NCBI RefSeq assembly: GCF_034931405.1
Contig: NZ_JAYGHA010000010.1
Span: 62,001-126,000, forward strand
Reading direction: 5' to 3'
Length of the DNA: 64,000 nucleotides
From: RDYJ01 sp034931405
GTDB lineage: Bacteria; Cyanobacteriota; Cyanobacteriia; Cyanobacteriales; Nostocaceae
Shown here: positions 53,243 to 61,679 of the stretch, piece by piece
Layout: each line of letters starts with the position of its first letter
Position numbering within the stretch: position 1 is the stretch's first letter
The notes under the pieces: model-generated
Database searches by the model: none
Told to the model about the DNA's origin: nothing
The model's input: only the letters and a program-made list of their open reading frames with translations
Translations under genes and position numbers: made by a program

Positions 53243-53758
53243 TTAATAAGGTTCATGAATTGATTTACATTCCCAAAACTGTCCGGGTCCGACTATTAAA
53301 ATTTGCTCATTTGGCATTAATAATTCCCAATATGCCAGACCAGAATCATCTTCTAAATCTGGTTCTAAAATTAGTTCGTAACCACCCTCAAATGATAAAG
53401 TAAGTTTAAAATCATGATTACCACCAAGCGCAAAATTAGTTAGTTTTTTATTTTCCAAACACTGTAACTGTATTTTAGCAAATTCCACAGCATTTTGATT
53501 ATTTACGAACATAGATGAATGACAGAAAAGATTATTTTCTAGCATTAAATACCAAGGTGTAGCCCTAGTGTTAAGTTGCCAGCTTCCTTTGCGTAAATGT
53601 GATAATTTAGGATGATCATATGCAGTCATTTTCCCAAAATGTAACCGTAATTCATCCCCATAACTAAATGTAATTTGATGGCAAGTTTCGCCAATAATTG
53701 GTTGAATAATTTGATTGAGATTTAGTATTGAATTAGCAAGAGATGTTTTAGGAGTCAT
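53243..53758 (-). CDS. immunity-like protein, paralogue A
   Basis: A 171-residue soluble protein. Its paralogue at 56117-56617 shares the N-terminus (TSLANSI.NLNQI.QPIIGETC), the middle (RKGSWQLNTRATPWYLM) and the C-terminus (DDSGLAYWELLMPNEQILIV, GPGQFWECKSIHE). No catalytic motif is visible. It overlaps by 11 bp the stop of the upstream 69-residue gene, which resembles the tail of polymorphic toxins. By position and size it could be the matching immunity protein (inference). Family not recognised. Confidence 0.7.
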   Translation of the reverse strand: MTPKTSLANSILNLNQIIQPIIGETCHQITFSYGDELRLHFGKMTAYDHPKLSHLRKGSWQLNTRATPWYLMLENNLFCHSSMFVNNQNAVEFAKIQLQCLENKKLTNFALGGNHDFKLTLSFEGGYELILEPDLEDDSGLAYWELLMPNEQILIVGPGQFWECKSIHEPY

Positions 53759-53957
53759 AATTAATATCCTCTAAAAATTCTTTAGCTTTTTGTCTAAGTT
53801 CCTGATACGTAAAATCACCTCTATTATTTCCAGTTCCTCCATAACCCTTTCTTTTTTCTTCCTCCAGAAATGTACCAAAATCATCTCTTAATTCCGGTGA
53901 CATACGAAATTCTCTCGCAATTGCATCAACTTGTTTAATATCATCTTTTTTACCCAT
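53748..53957 (-). CDS. small protein resembling a polymorphic-toxin C-terminal tail
   Basis: This 69-residue protein contains AIAREFRMSPELRDDFGTFL, GYGGTGNNRGDFTYQEL and KAKEFLED. From memory, very similar segments occur at the C-terminus of RHS and other polymorphic toxins and in small stand-alone proteins beside immunity genes. It overlaps the start of the immunity-like gene, so the pair is translationally coupled. It could be a displaced toxin tip or a stand-alone partner; no enzymatic motif is evident. Confidence 0.6.
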   Translation of the reverse strand: MGKKDDIKQVDAIAREFRMSPELRDDFGTFLEEEKRKGYGGTGNNRGDFTYQELRQKAKEFLEDINYDS

Positions 53958-54009
53958 AAATATAGAGAACCCCTGATTTTACATTTTAACATAAAAATAT
54001 CACAACTTG

Positions 54010-54048
54010 TCTGAATCAGGATTTTCAGGATTTAAGGATTTTCAGGAT
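54010..54048. repeat. dispersed repeat TCTGAATCAGGATT..TTTAAGGATT
   Basis: TCTGAATCAGGATTTTCAGG followed by ATTTAAGGATTTTCAGGAT recurs at 55110-55149. It is a common non-coding repeat in cyanobacterial accessory DNA. A CCCTACGGAACGCTACGCGG palindromic unit follows at about 54098-54120. No gene is present in 53958-54275. Confidence 0.65.
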
Positions 54049-54275
54049 GTTGAACACTAAGAAAAAATATCTTTGTAACTCTGTTCTTTTCGCGTCTATC
54101 CCTACGGAACGCTACGCGGACGTGGTTCATTTTGGTTAAATACCGCTAGTTTTGAATTTGTGAGGGAATTGACTTTTTTGGCCGCTTCCTTTGTCCTGGT
54201 GTCACATACTTGATTGCGAGATTGATGGTATTTTATTTTTGCACAAACTCTTTTATCCCCATCGCAAGACAAACT

Positions 54276-54914
54276 ATGGCACTCAATTTATATTTACTGC
54301 GACATGGTGAAACTACTTTTAGTCAAAGTGGTAATTTCTGCGGTGAAACTAATGCAGAATTGACAAAAGAAGGAATGCAGATGGCAGAGAGTTTTGCCGA
54401 TGTTTATAAAAAACTGAAGTGGGAAGCGGTTTATGTTAGTCCGATGAAACGTACCCTTGGAACTGCCAAACCATTTTGTGATGCTACTGGTATGGAGATG
54501 CAAGTAAGGGAAGGATTAAGAGAAGGTAGTTACGGTGAATGGGAAACTAAGAGTAAATCCTTTGTTCAGGATAATTACTCAGAAAACTATATAAAATGGT
54601 TGTCAGAACCTGCTTGGAATGCACCCATTGGTGGAGAAACTGCGGTACAAATTGCTAACCGTTCTATGCCTGTGATTAGTGAAATTATAGACAAATATCC
54701 CGACGGTAATGTTTTAGTAGTTTCTCATAAAGCCACGATTCGGATTATGCTTTGCAGTTTATTAGGAATTGATTTGGGATGTTACCGTTATCGAGTAAAT
54801 ATTTTGGTCGCTTCGGTAAGTAAGGTTAAATTTGATGTTAATGGTCCCTTGTTAGAAATATTAGGCGATCGCTATCATATACCAGATCATATTCGCTCTC
54901 GTCCAGGAACATAA
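54276..54914 (+). CDS. histidine phosphatase family protein
   Basis: The phosphoglycerate-mutase-like fold is shown by LYLLRHGET (catalytic His in RHG at residues 9-11), YVSPMKRTLGTA (Arg), the acidic REGSYGEWE, and VLVVSHKATIRIML (second His). About 212 residues is normal. Substrates of such cyanobacterial enzymes range from phosphoglycerate and sugar phosphates to unknown compounds. ATG 54276 (MALNLYLLRHGE) is preferred over 54210, because the fold begins there. Confidence 0.9.
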   Translation: MALNLYLLRHGETTFSQSGNFCGETNAELTKEGMQMAESFADVYKKLKWEAVYVSPMKRTLGTAKPFCDATGMEMQVREGLREGSYGEWETKSKSFVQDNYSENYIKWLSEPAWNAPIGGETAVQIANRSMPVISEIIDKYPDGNVLVVSHKATIRIMLCSLLGIDLGCYRYRVNILVASVSKVKFDVNGPLLEILGDRYHIPDHIRSRPGT

Positions 54915-55311
54915 TAGCTGGTTCATAGATAATAAATATTGTAGGTTGGGTTGAGAAAACCCAACATAATCACAATTTATGGTCATATATGAGTGGTAAT
55001 TTTAGAAATAGAATAGTATTTTAGAAAATTTCATCAGGAGTAAGTTGAAAAGAAGGAATTATTATTGAAGAGATAGGATTATTTCCTTATATCTTATGAT
55101 GGGGATTTTGTCTGAATCAGGATTTCCAGGATTTAAGGATTTAGAGGATATAGATACTAAAGACTCACAAAAAAATATCTCTTAAACCTTATTTTTTCTG
55201 TGTATTTTCTCTGTGTCCTCTGCGCCTCTGCGGTTCGTTATTTCAAAATGGTGTAATTCATGAATTACCCCTACTGATATGTAAAGTCATCGCTATCATT
55301 CAAAGTTCCTC
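54915..55311. other. intergenic region with repeat fragments
   Basis: It holds GTAGGTTGGGTTGAG..AACCCAACATA near 54941-54968 (a small inverted repeat), the TCTGAATCAGGATT repeat at 55110-55149, and CTCTGCGCCTCTGCGGTTCG near 55219-55238, part of a repeat family also found inside putA. No gene. Confidence 0.6.
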
Positions 55312-55755
55312 TTAATTTTCTAAAGGTAAGATAGTAATTAATTCAGAAAATCTGGCAAAATCGCCTGTATTGTGTGTAAGCAACCGAGGAATACCATAAA
55401 CTAACATAGTGGCAACTATATTAGCATCATGTACCTGCTTGCCGCCAATATTAATTTCTGTCATTAATTTTAATAATCTTTCAGTTACCAAAGCATTATT
55501 TTCAGCAACATGAAAATAACTGCTAAAATACTCTATATCAGCTACTAAAGAAGTAATAGGAATTGTTCCAGTTAAATCACTACGTCTTGTCATACCTGAT
55601 AAATATTCTCGCAAAGTTTGCCGACTAATCCACATTTCTATATCTTGATTAGCAAAATCTTGTAATCTTTGTATTGCTTGTGTGTGAAATGGTGATAAAG
55701 CTAAATTAGCATAAATCAAAATATTTGTATCTATAAAAATCGCTTTATCTATCAT
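55312..55755 (-). CDS. PIN-domain toxin, VapC-like
   Basis: PIN-domain ribonuclease of 147 residues with the acidic active-site residues visible: FIDTNILIYANL (first Asp), RQTLREYLSG (Glu), VHDANIVATM (Asp) and HNTGDFARF (Asp). VapC toxins cleave specific RNAs. ATG 55755 (MIDKAIFIDTN) lies inside the last codons of the antitoxin gene (11-bp overlap), as expected for a TA operon; a longer frame from 55791 is less likely. All four acidic residues are present, so activity is plausible. Confidence 0.88.
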   Translation of the reverse strand: MIDKAIFIDTNILIYANLALSPFHTQAIQRLQDFANQDIEMWISRQTLREYLSGMTRRSDLTGTIPITSLVADIEYFSSYFHVAENNALVTERLLKLMTEINIGGKQVHDANIVATMLVYGIPRLLTHNTGDFARFSELITILPLEN

Positions 55756-55978
55756 ATAAATCTTCTCTACGAAATGTGAAATTATCAGCAACTAAACCCA
55801 CAGGATAAGCTGAGAATTTTAATGTTTTTATTTTCTTTTCCCCTGCTAATTTTTCTGATTTAACACTTTCATTAATAACTATAACTATGTCATATTCACC
55901 TGTGGGAATATCAGGAGGTAATTGCACTGTAATTTGTCGTTCTGAGGTAACATTTACAACTGTTTCTATTGTTTGCAT
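55745..55978 (-). CDS. VapB-like antitoxin
   Basis: A 77-residue protein with an N-terminal strand-rich DNA-binding-like part (QTIETVVNVTSERQITVQLP, PPDIPTGEYDIVIVINE) and a flexible charged C-terminus (NFTFRREDLYDR) that would wrap the toxin. It precedes and overlaps the PIN toxin. It probably neutralises VapC and represses the operon. The assignment depends mainly on gene order. Confidence 0.8.
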   Translation of the reverse strand: MQTIETVVNVTSERQITVQLPPDIPTGEYDIVIVINESVKSEKLAGEKKIKTLKFSAYPVGLVADNFTFRREDLYDR

Positions 55979-56116
55979 GATCTTTTACTCTGAACAGTAT
56001 TAAGTATAATTGTAGCTTTTTTGGTACAAAAAGTCAATTTATTATTATAATAATGTAATCACGTTATTTACATACACAAAAAATAAACCACTTTGACAAT
56101 ATTCATAGCATCAAAA

Positions 56117-56617
56117 TTAATCACTTTCATGAATTGATTTACATTCCCAAAACTGTCCGGGTCCGACTATTAAAATCTGCTCATTTGGCATCATTAATTC
56201 CCAATATGCAAGACCAGAATCATCTTCTAAATCTGGTTTTAAAACCAGTTCGTAACTATCTGCAAAGGATAAGGTTAGTTGAAAATTATTAGGATCAATG
56301 ACAAAATTAGTTAGTTGTTTGTTTTCTAAATCTTTTAACATGACTTGAGCATGATCTGTAGTGAATTGTGGTGCTGGAATAAATAAAAACATATTATTCA
56401 TCATTAAATACCAAGGTGTTGCTCTAGTGCTAAGTTGCCAGCTTCCTTGGCGTAAATCTGCTAATTTAGGATGATTATAAGGTGTCATTTCACCAAAGTC
56501 TAATATTAATTCATCACCATAACTAAATCCGATTTGATGGCAAGTTTCGCCGATAATTGGTTGAGTAATTTGATTTAAATTTGGTATTGAATTAGCAAGA
56601 GATGTTTTAGGACTCAT
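56117..56617 (-). CDS. immunity-like protein, paralogue B
   Basis: The 166-residue paralogue of 53243-53758 has strong identity along the length, and the last ~60 bp are nearly identical in DNA. The middle differs (FLFIPAPQFTTDHAQVMLKD), as does the VIDPNNFQLTLSFADSYELV region. Unlike copy A it has no upstream toxin-tail-like gene. Nucleotide similarity at both ends suggests a recent duplication around the VapBC pair and phosphatase gene. Function unknown. Confidence 0.7.
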   Translation of the reverse strand: MSPKTSLANSIPNLNQITQPIIGETCHQIGFSYGDELILDFGEMTPYNHPKLADLRQGSWQLSTRATPWYLMMNNMFLFIPAPQFTTDHAQVMLKDLENKQLTNFVIDPNNFQLTLSFADSYELVLKPDLEDDSGLAYWELMMPNEQILIVGPGQFWECKSIHESD

Positions 56618-56734
56618 AATTAATATCCATTAACTGCTTAATTTATTATAAATCTTGATTGTTTAGTGAAAGGCTAAAATATAAAGGTATAATTTTGAGA
56701 TTATAAACTAAGTCTCAGAAAGGTATAAAGCAAA

Positions 56735-57313
56735 TTGACTACTATTGGAAGTTATCAGGTAAAAGTTTTAATTGAATCCAACACTGAGGAAGTTGCTTTT
56801 CTTTCTCCAGCAACTATTGATGATATGCCCACAAATTGGTCTTGTAACTGGTTAAATATTTGCAATGAAACAGCCTCTTACTGTCAAAATATAGTGAAAC
56901 TTGTTTATAATGATCAAATTTGGGGATTGGTAAAATATAGTCTTTATCCATATACTTATCCTGATCCAAGTCCCCCTACATTTCTGGAAATAAATAATTT
57001 AGAAGCACATCCTACCAGTCAAGGAGATGCGGCTAAGAGATTAATTGAACCTATTGGTAAATGGTTGATTTGGTATGCTATCAATGTTGCTTTCGAGTTT
57101 TGTGAACCAAAACTAGAAGCACCGCTAATTATACTAGATGCTTTGGATAAAGCTGTGCCATACTATAGAGATAAGGTACAAATGGAGTATCTTGGTTTAT
57201 CATGTAGCACACCTGGAGAAGATTTATATGGCTTCAGATTTTCACGAGCCGCAGCAGCAGAATTTTGTCAGCGACATGAAACAAGATGGGGAGAACCCAA
57301 GCTATATGAGTAG
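56735..57313 (+). CDS. hypothetical protein with possible GNAT-like fold
   Basis: A 192-residue soluble protein. The central LEINNLEAHPTSQGDAAKRL followed by IEPIGKWLIWYAINVAFEF resembles the beta4-alpha3 region of degenerate acetyltransferases, and LIILDALDKAVPYYRDKVQM resembles the later strand and tyrosine-containing helix. The acetyl-CoA loop is not canonical, so this is tentative. The start is TTG 56735 with AAAGG upstream. Its end overlaps the next gene by 86 bp in another frame, so the two are tightly coupled. Confidence 0.6.
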   Translation: MTTIGSYQVKVLIESNTEEVAFLSPATIDDMPTNWSCNWLNICNETASYCQNIVKLVYNDQIWGLVKYSLYPYTYPDPSPPTFLEINNLEAHPTSQGDAAKRLIEPIGKWLIWYAINVAFEFCEPKLEAPLIILDALDKAVPYYRDKVQMEYLGLSCSTPGEDLYGFRFSRAAAAEFCQRHETRWGEPKLYE

Positions 57314-57578
57314 TGAGGAAATAATGGCAGGGTCAAAACAGATAATGACTCATGCTCAAAGACAGGCTTTTCTGAAAACATCTTATGCAGGAAAGTTATT
57401 TGGTGTTGCACATTTACTTCCCGAAGTTATAGAGGTAACAGAAGAAAGATCAGAAAATTTACCACACTTAAAACGAGTGCGCGGACTATTCAAGTCTGGG
57501 GAACAAAAAGATAAACAATATAATTCTAATAATACCGAAGTTGCTAAACATGGAAGTTGGGATTTAGAGCAACACTAA
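57228..57578 (+). CDS. hypothetical protein (116 aa) in PIN operon
   Basis: This is a hydrophilic protein with a helical middle (AQRQAFLKTSYAGKLFGVAH), an LPEVIEVTEERSENLPHLKR stretch and a disordered Asn/Lys/Gln-rich tail (KQYNSNNTEVAKHGSWD). ATG 57228 is chosen; upstream codons to 57138 overlap deeply with the previous gene. Its TAA overlaps the next ATG (TAATG). The position directly before a PIN gene and the unstructured tail suit an antitoxin-like role (inference). Not recognised. Confidence 0.6.
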   Translation: MASDFHEPQQQNFVSDMKQDGENPSYMSSEEIMAGSKQIMTHAQRQAFLKTSYAGKLFGVAHLLPEVIEVTEERSENLPHLKRVRGLFKSGEQKDKQYNSNNTEVAKHGSWDLEQH

Positions 57579-58507
57579 TGATCAGAAAGGTTTTATTAGA
57601 TGATGATATTCTTCTAGATATTCTGCTCGAACGAGAACCATTTGTAGAAGATTCATCAAAAATTTGGGAATTAATTGAGGCTAAACAAATAGAGGGTTAT
57701 GTAACACTTACAACCCTCAATAAAATATTTGATGTTGGTAGAGATAAAGGAGGATTTGAGATTGCTTGGGAGGCTATATCTGAAATTCGATCTGTAATGG
57801 AAGTTTGCATTATTGATGATAGATTTTTAGAAATAGCTCATTCATATCACCTTAAAGATTTTGAACAATCTATACAATTAGCTTGTGCAAAGGTTTTTAA
57901 ATTAGACTACATTCTTACTAGAAAAGTTGAATATATTAAACCTTCTCTTCCAACTTCTCTTCAAAATTTAGGGGATTCTTATAAAGAATTTTTTTCTGTA
58001 GTTAAACCTACCTCATTTTTGTTCATTTACTTTCCTAGTCATTTGAGTTATGGTTTTTGCAACTCTCTTGAATTTTACAAAATTAATTTTCAATTTTACA
58101 GTAAACGTACAGAAATCATTACTCCAATTAATCATTCATTAAAATATATCCTAGATTCTATTTCTACTCAATCAATTGAAATACAAAATGAGCTAGAATC
58201 TGAAAGTAAAATTTCTGTGATCAAGCGAGATATTGCTACTATTATACGCTATATAATATATGCAATTTTAGCGGGAAATGTAACTTTAGATGATAATTAT
58301 ATCAATAATTGTTTTACAGAATGTAACTCTCTTGCTATATCACGTCAATCTTTAATTGTTGCTTTACAACATACGAAAGAATTAACTATTAAACTTACTA
58401 CTCAACTAGCTAATCAAGATATTGATTTTTCTGATTTGAATAATATTTTGGTTAATGAGATCAGCAGATATTTTGATCAATTTATAATTAAACTCACATC
58501 ATCTTAA
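57578..58507 (+). CDS. PIN-domain protein with long unknown C-terminal region
   Basis: Residues 1-135 form a PIN domain: KVLLDDDILLDILLEREPFV with the first acidic residues, GYVTLTTLNKIF, a DFEQSIQLACAK motif with further acidic residue, and YILTRK. Stand-alone PIN toxins of this subgroup end there, but this protein continues for about 175 residues with a low-GC helical region (LKYILDSISTQSIEIQNELE, then RDIATIIRYIIYAILAGNVT) resembling no domain I know. ATG 57578 overlaps the stop of the upstream gene. It is the last gene of a three-gene overlapping operon. Confidence 0.75.
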   Translation: MIRKVLLDDDILLDILLEREPFVEDSSKIWELIEAKQIEGYVTLTTLNKIFDVGRDKGGFEIAWEAISEIRSVMEVCIIDDRFLEIAHSYHLKDFEQSIQLACAKVFKLDYILTRKVEYIKPSLPTSLQNLGDSYKEFFSVVKPTSFLFIYFPSHLSYGFCNSLEFYKINFQFYSKRTEIITPINHSLKYILDSISTQSIEIQNELESESKISVIKRDIATIIRYIIYAILAGNVTLDDNYINNCFTECNSLAISRQSLIVALQHTKELTIKLTTQLANQDIDFSDLNNILVNEISRYFDQFIIKLTSS

Positions 58508-58513
58508 TTTTAT

Positions 58514-58542
58514 ATCCCCAACCTCTTAAAGAAGTCGGGGAT
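58514..58542. repeat. dispersed hairpin ATCCCC...GGGGAT
   Basis: ATCCCCAACCTCTT and AAGAAGTCGGGGAT pair imperfectly 7 bp after the PIN gene stop and may terminate the operon. Same family as 23388 and 48345. Confidence 0.6.
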
Positions 58543-58565
58543 CTTTATGACCCCCTACAAATTAA

Positions 58566-61547
58566 TTACTCATTACCTTCAATTGGTGCAAAACCCTGAC
58601 GTTGAATGTTTTCTGTAATTGTCCTTGGTTCTAGGAATTGCAATAAATAATCTGGTCCACCTGCTTTTGAACCAACACCAGAAAGTTTAAACCCACCAAA
58701 CGGTTGACGTGCCACAATTGCCCCGGTTATATTCCGGTTAATGTATAAATTGCCAACTTCAAAATCTGCTTGTGCTTGTGCAATGTGGGAGGGTGTACGA
58801 GAATAAAGACCTCCAGTTAAAGCGTAATTTGTGGAGTTGGCAAATTCTAAAGCTTCCGTAAAATCCTTAGCACGAATTACCGATAAAACAGGACCAAATA
58901 TTTCCTGCTGTGCTATTACCCCATTTGCAGGAACTTCAGAAAAAATCACAGGACCGATAAAATAACCTTGACTGGGTGCAGATAATTCCAAAGCTAAATT
59001 AGCTTCTTTTTTACCAATCTCAATATATTCTAAAATGCGATCGCGCGAATTAGCATCAATTACCGGACCTACTTGGGTACTGGGTAATTCTGTTTCCCCA
59101 ATATTCAAAGATTTTGTTGCTTCAACCAACCTTTCCACAAAAGCATCATAAATTGGTTCAAGCACAATTACCCGTGAACAAGCAGAACACTTTTGACCAC
59201 TATAACCAAAAGCAGACTGCACAACCCCCACAACAGCCTGGTCTAAATCAGCACTTTCATCAACAATAATCGCGTTTTTACCACCCATCTCCGCAATTAC
59301 CTTTTTCAGATGCTTTTGACCGGGTTTTAAAATTGCTGCTTCTGCGTAAATTCTACATCCTACTTCCTGAGAACCAGTAAAAGCAATCACATGAGTATCA
59401 GGATGATTCACCAAATAAGCACCAACTTGAGAACCCTTACCAGGAACGTATTGAAAAACACCTTTTGGTATTCCTGCTTCTATCAAAATTTCCGTTAACT
59501 TAGAAGTAATAACAGAAGAAGTTTCCGCAGGTTTGAGTAAAGTACAATTCCCCGAAACCAAAGCAGCAACAGTCATACCGCAAGCAATAGCCAAAGGAAA
59601 ATTCCAGGGAGAAATCACAACAGCAATTCCTTTAGGCTGGTAAATATAACGATTACTTTCACCAGCAACGTCATAAATTACACCCTGATCAAGACGTTCC
59701 ATCTCATCAGCGTAATAGAGACAAAAATCTATAGCTTCCGAAACCTCCCCATCAGCTTCCTTAACAGGTTTTCCCACCTCCAAAACTATCCAAGCTGAAA
59801 GTTCAGCACGTCTTTCTTCCATCAACTCAGCAGCTTTCCGCAAAATATCAGCACGTTGCTTAACCGGAGTCTTCTTCCAACCAGGAAAAGCAGCTTTAGC
59901 AGCTTTCATTGCTTCCTCAGCTTGTTCAATGCTAAGTAAGCCCACCTTACCAACCACCTGACTAAAATTAGAAGGATTAAGAGAATCAACAAAAGTTGTA
60001 GTATTTACATATTCCCCATTAATCAAAGGTAAATAAGTCTTACCCAACAGTTGACGCACATTTTGGAAAGCTGTTTGAGAAACCATTCTTTTCTCTTCCT
60101 CAGCAAAATCCGTATCCGCAACACCAACAAAACCCTCTTTTTCCTCTCTGCGCCTCTGCGCCTCTGCGTGAGATAATAAAATAGGAGCAGCTAACAACTC
60201 ATCCACAGGCTTATTTTCCAAATTTTGCCGTAAAAACGAACTATTCGCTGTATTTTCCAATAAACGACGAATTAAATAAGCCATTCCCGGTAACAAGTCA
60301 CCATAGGGACAATAAACCCGAACCCGATAACCCTTATCTACCAAAGCTTTTGCAATTTTATCACCCATCCCATAAAGCACTTGCATTTCAAAGCGACGAC
60401 TGGGAACTTTGAGACTTTCTGCTATTGCGATCGCACGAGATTGCGATCGCACATTATGACTACCTATGGCAGAATAAACATACTCGTGATTTTCCAACAA
60501 AAGCTGAGTTATCGCTTCAAAATTGGCATCTGTGGCCACTTTATCATTAAAAACTGGTTGTTTCCAGTGTTTTTGTTCTGCTTTAATAGTTTCCTGATCC
60601 CAATATGCACCTTTAACCAAACGGATAGTTAAAGGATAACCGCGCTGTTTTAACCAAGTAATGATATCTTTTGCATCTTCTTCACTATCACGCAGATATG
60701 CTTGGATGGTGATCCCGATATCTGTACGTTGACGAAATTCTTCTTCCAGTAAAAGCTTTTTGAGAATCTTGAAAGTGATATCTTTATAGGCATACTGTTC
60801 CATATCAAAATGGACTGCTGCACCCAATTCTTTCGCACGACGTAATAAAATTCTAATGCGATCGCTCACCCGTTCTTCACTACCATCCGCATTTAAAGGA
60901 TCAAACTGAGAATAAAACGCAGTTAACTTCACAGAAACCTGCACTTTAGGGATCATTTCCCCATCAGCTTCATCAATAGCGGGAATATGCGACCATTTTT
61001 TTGATGCTTCCACTAATTGCTGCATCAATTCCATGTATCTTTCTAAATAAGACTGGGCTTCTGTTTCCGTAATTACCGCTTCACCGAGTAAGTCAATAGT
61101 GAAAGCCATCTTTTCTTTTCTGAGCTTTTCAACAGTTTTAATGACTTGTTGGATATTTTCCCCAGAAATATATTTATGTGCTAAAGTTTGCACAGCAGTT
61201 TCCACAGTTGTTGCTGCCACCTGTCCCGGCATAGAATCAGGATTAGCAAAATTGAGCATACCCTTTAAAGCTGCGGGTAATTCTACCGACTCATCTCCTA
61301 AATATTCTTGTAAATGGGACGCAATTTCTGATTTACTATGTAAAGCGGGTAAAGTATCAATAAACCGAAATAACTGTACTCTTAGACCAGGATTACTCAT
61401 AGCCCAAGCGAGTAGTTTATCATCCCAGCGCATCTGGTCACGCAAAGAAGCTAAAAAAGAGCGATTTTCTTGAGTAGCAGCGAGAACCTGTTTAGCAATT
61501 TCTTGGGTTTTCGCTTCGTATATGCTGTTTTCTACTTGTAATACCAT
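58566..61547 (-). CDS. putA: bifunctional proline dehydrogenase / P5C dehydrogenase
   Basis: The enzyme oxidises proline to glutamate in two steps. The N-terminal FAD-dependent proline dehydrogenase (about 130-450) has TIRLVKGAYWDQE and IGSHNVRS. The C-terminal NAD-dependent L-glutamate-gamma-semialdehyde dehydrogenase (about 500-985) has VISPWNFPLAIACG, IAEMGGKNAIIVD with the catalytic Glu, GYSGQKCSACSRV with the catalytic Cys, and IFGPVLSVI. At 993 residues it resembles minimal PutA without the DNA-binding domain. The linker (SHAEAQRRREEKE) is encoded by an inserted repeat. No proline transporter is adjacent. Confidence 0.95.
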   Translation of the reverse strand: MVLQVENSIYEAKTQEIAKQVLAATQENRSFLASLRDQMRWDDKLLAWAMSNPGLRVQLFRFIDTLPALHSKSEIASHLQEYLGDESVELPAALKGMLNFANPDSMPGQVAATTVETAVQTLAHKYISGENIQQVIKTVEKLRKEKMAFTIDLLGEAVITETEAQSYLERYMELMQQLVEASKKWSHIPAIDEADGEMIPKVQVSVKLTAFYSQFDPLNADGSEERVSDRIRILLRRAKELGAAVHFDMEQYAYKDITFKILKKLLLEEEFRQRTDIGITIQAYLRDSEEDAKDIITWLKQRGYPLTIRLVKGAYWDQETIKAEQKHWKQPVFNDKVATDANFEAITQLLLENHEYVYSAIGSHNVRSQSRAIAIAESLKVPSRRFEMQVLYGMGDKIAKALVDKGYRVRVYCPYGDLLPGMAYLIRRLLENTANSSFLRQNLENKPVDELLAAPILLSHAEAQRRREEKEGFVGVADTDFAEEEKRMVSQTAFQNVRQLLGKTYLPLINGEYVNTTTFVDSLNPSNFSQVVGKVGLLSIEQAEEAMKAAKAAFPGWKKTPVKQRADILRKAAELMEERRAELSAWIVLEVGKPVKEADGEVSEAIDFCLYYADEMERLDQGVIYDVAGESNRYIYQPKGIAVVISPWNFPLAIACGMTVAALVSGNCTLLKPAETSSVITSKLTEILIEAGIPKGVFQYVPGKGSQVGAYLVNHPDTHVIAFTGSQEVGCRIYAEAAILKPGQKHLKKVIAEMGGKNAIIVDESADLDQAVVGVVQSAFGYSGQKCSACSRVIVLEPIYDAFVERLVEATKSLNIGETELPSTQVGPVIDANSRDRILEYIEIGKKEANLALELSAPSQGYFIGPVIFSEVPANGVIAQQEIFGPVLSVIRAKDFTEALEFANSTNYALTGGLYSRTPSHIAQAQADFEVGNLYINRNITGAIVARQPFGGFKLSGVGSKAGGPDYLLQFLEPRTITENIQRQGFAPIEGNE
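60144..60172. repeat. CTCTGCGC repeat inserted in frame in putA
   Basis: CTCTCTGCGCCTCTGCGCCT followed by CTGCGTGAG is a copy of a very common cyanobacterial intergenic repeat (CCTCTGCGCCTCTGCGG also occurs near 55219). Here it lies between the two enzyme domains, coding SHAEAQRRRE without breaking the frame. Confidence 0.8.
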
Positions 61548-61679
61548 AAATTTGTTAGTAGTTAGTTGTCAGTTTCCAAACGACATTTTTTTGGCGTAAT
61601 GTTGAATGATAGTGTAAAAATGGATTACGGTGTTATTTCTAACTTAGTTAATGCCATTTTGTAAACTTTCCTAGTAGTT

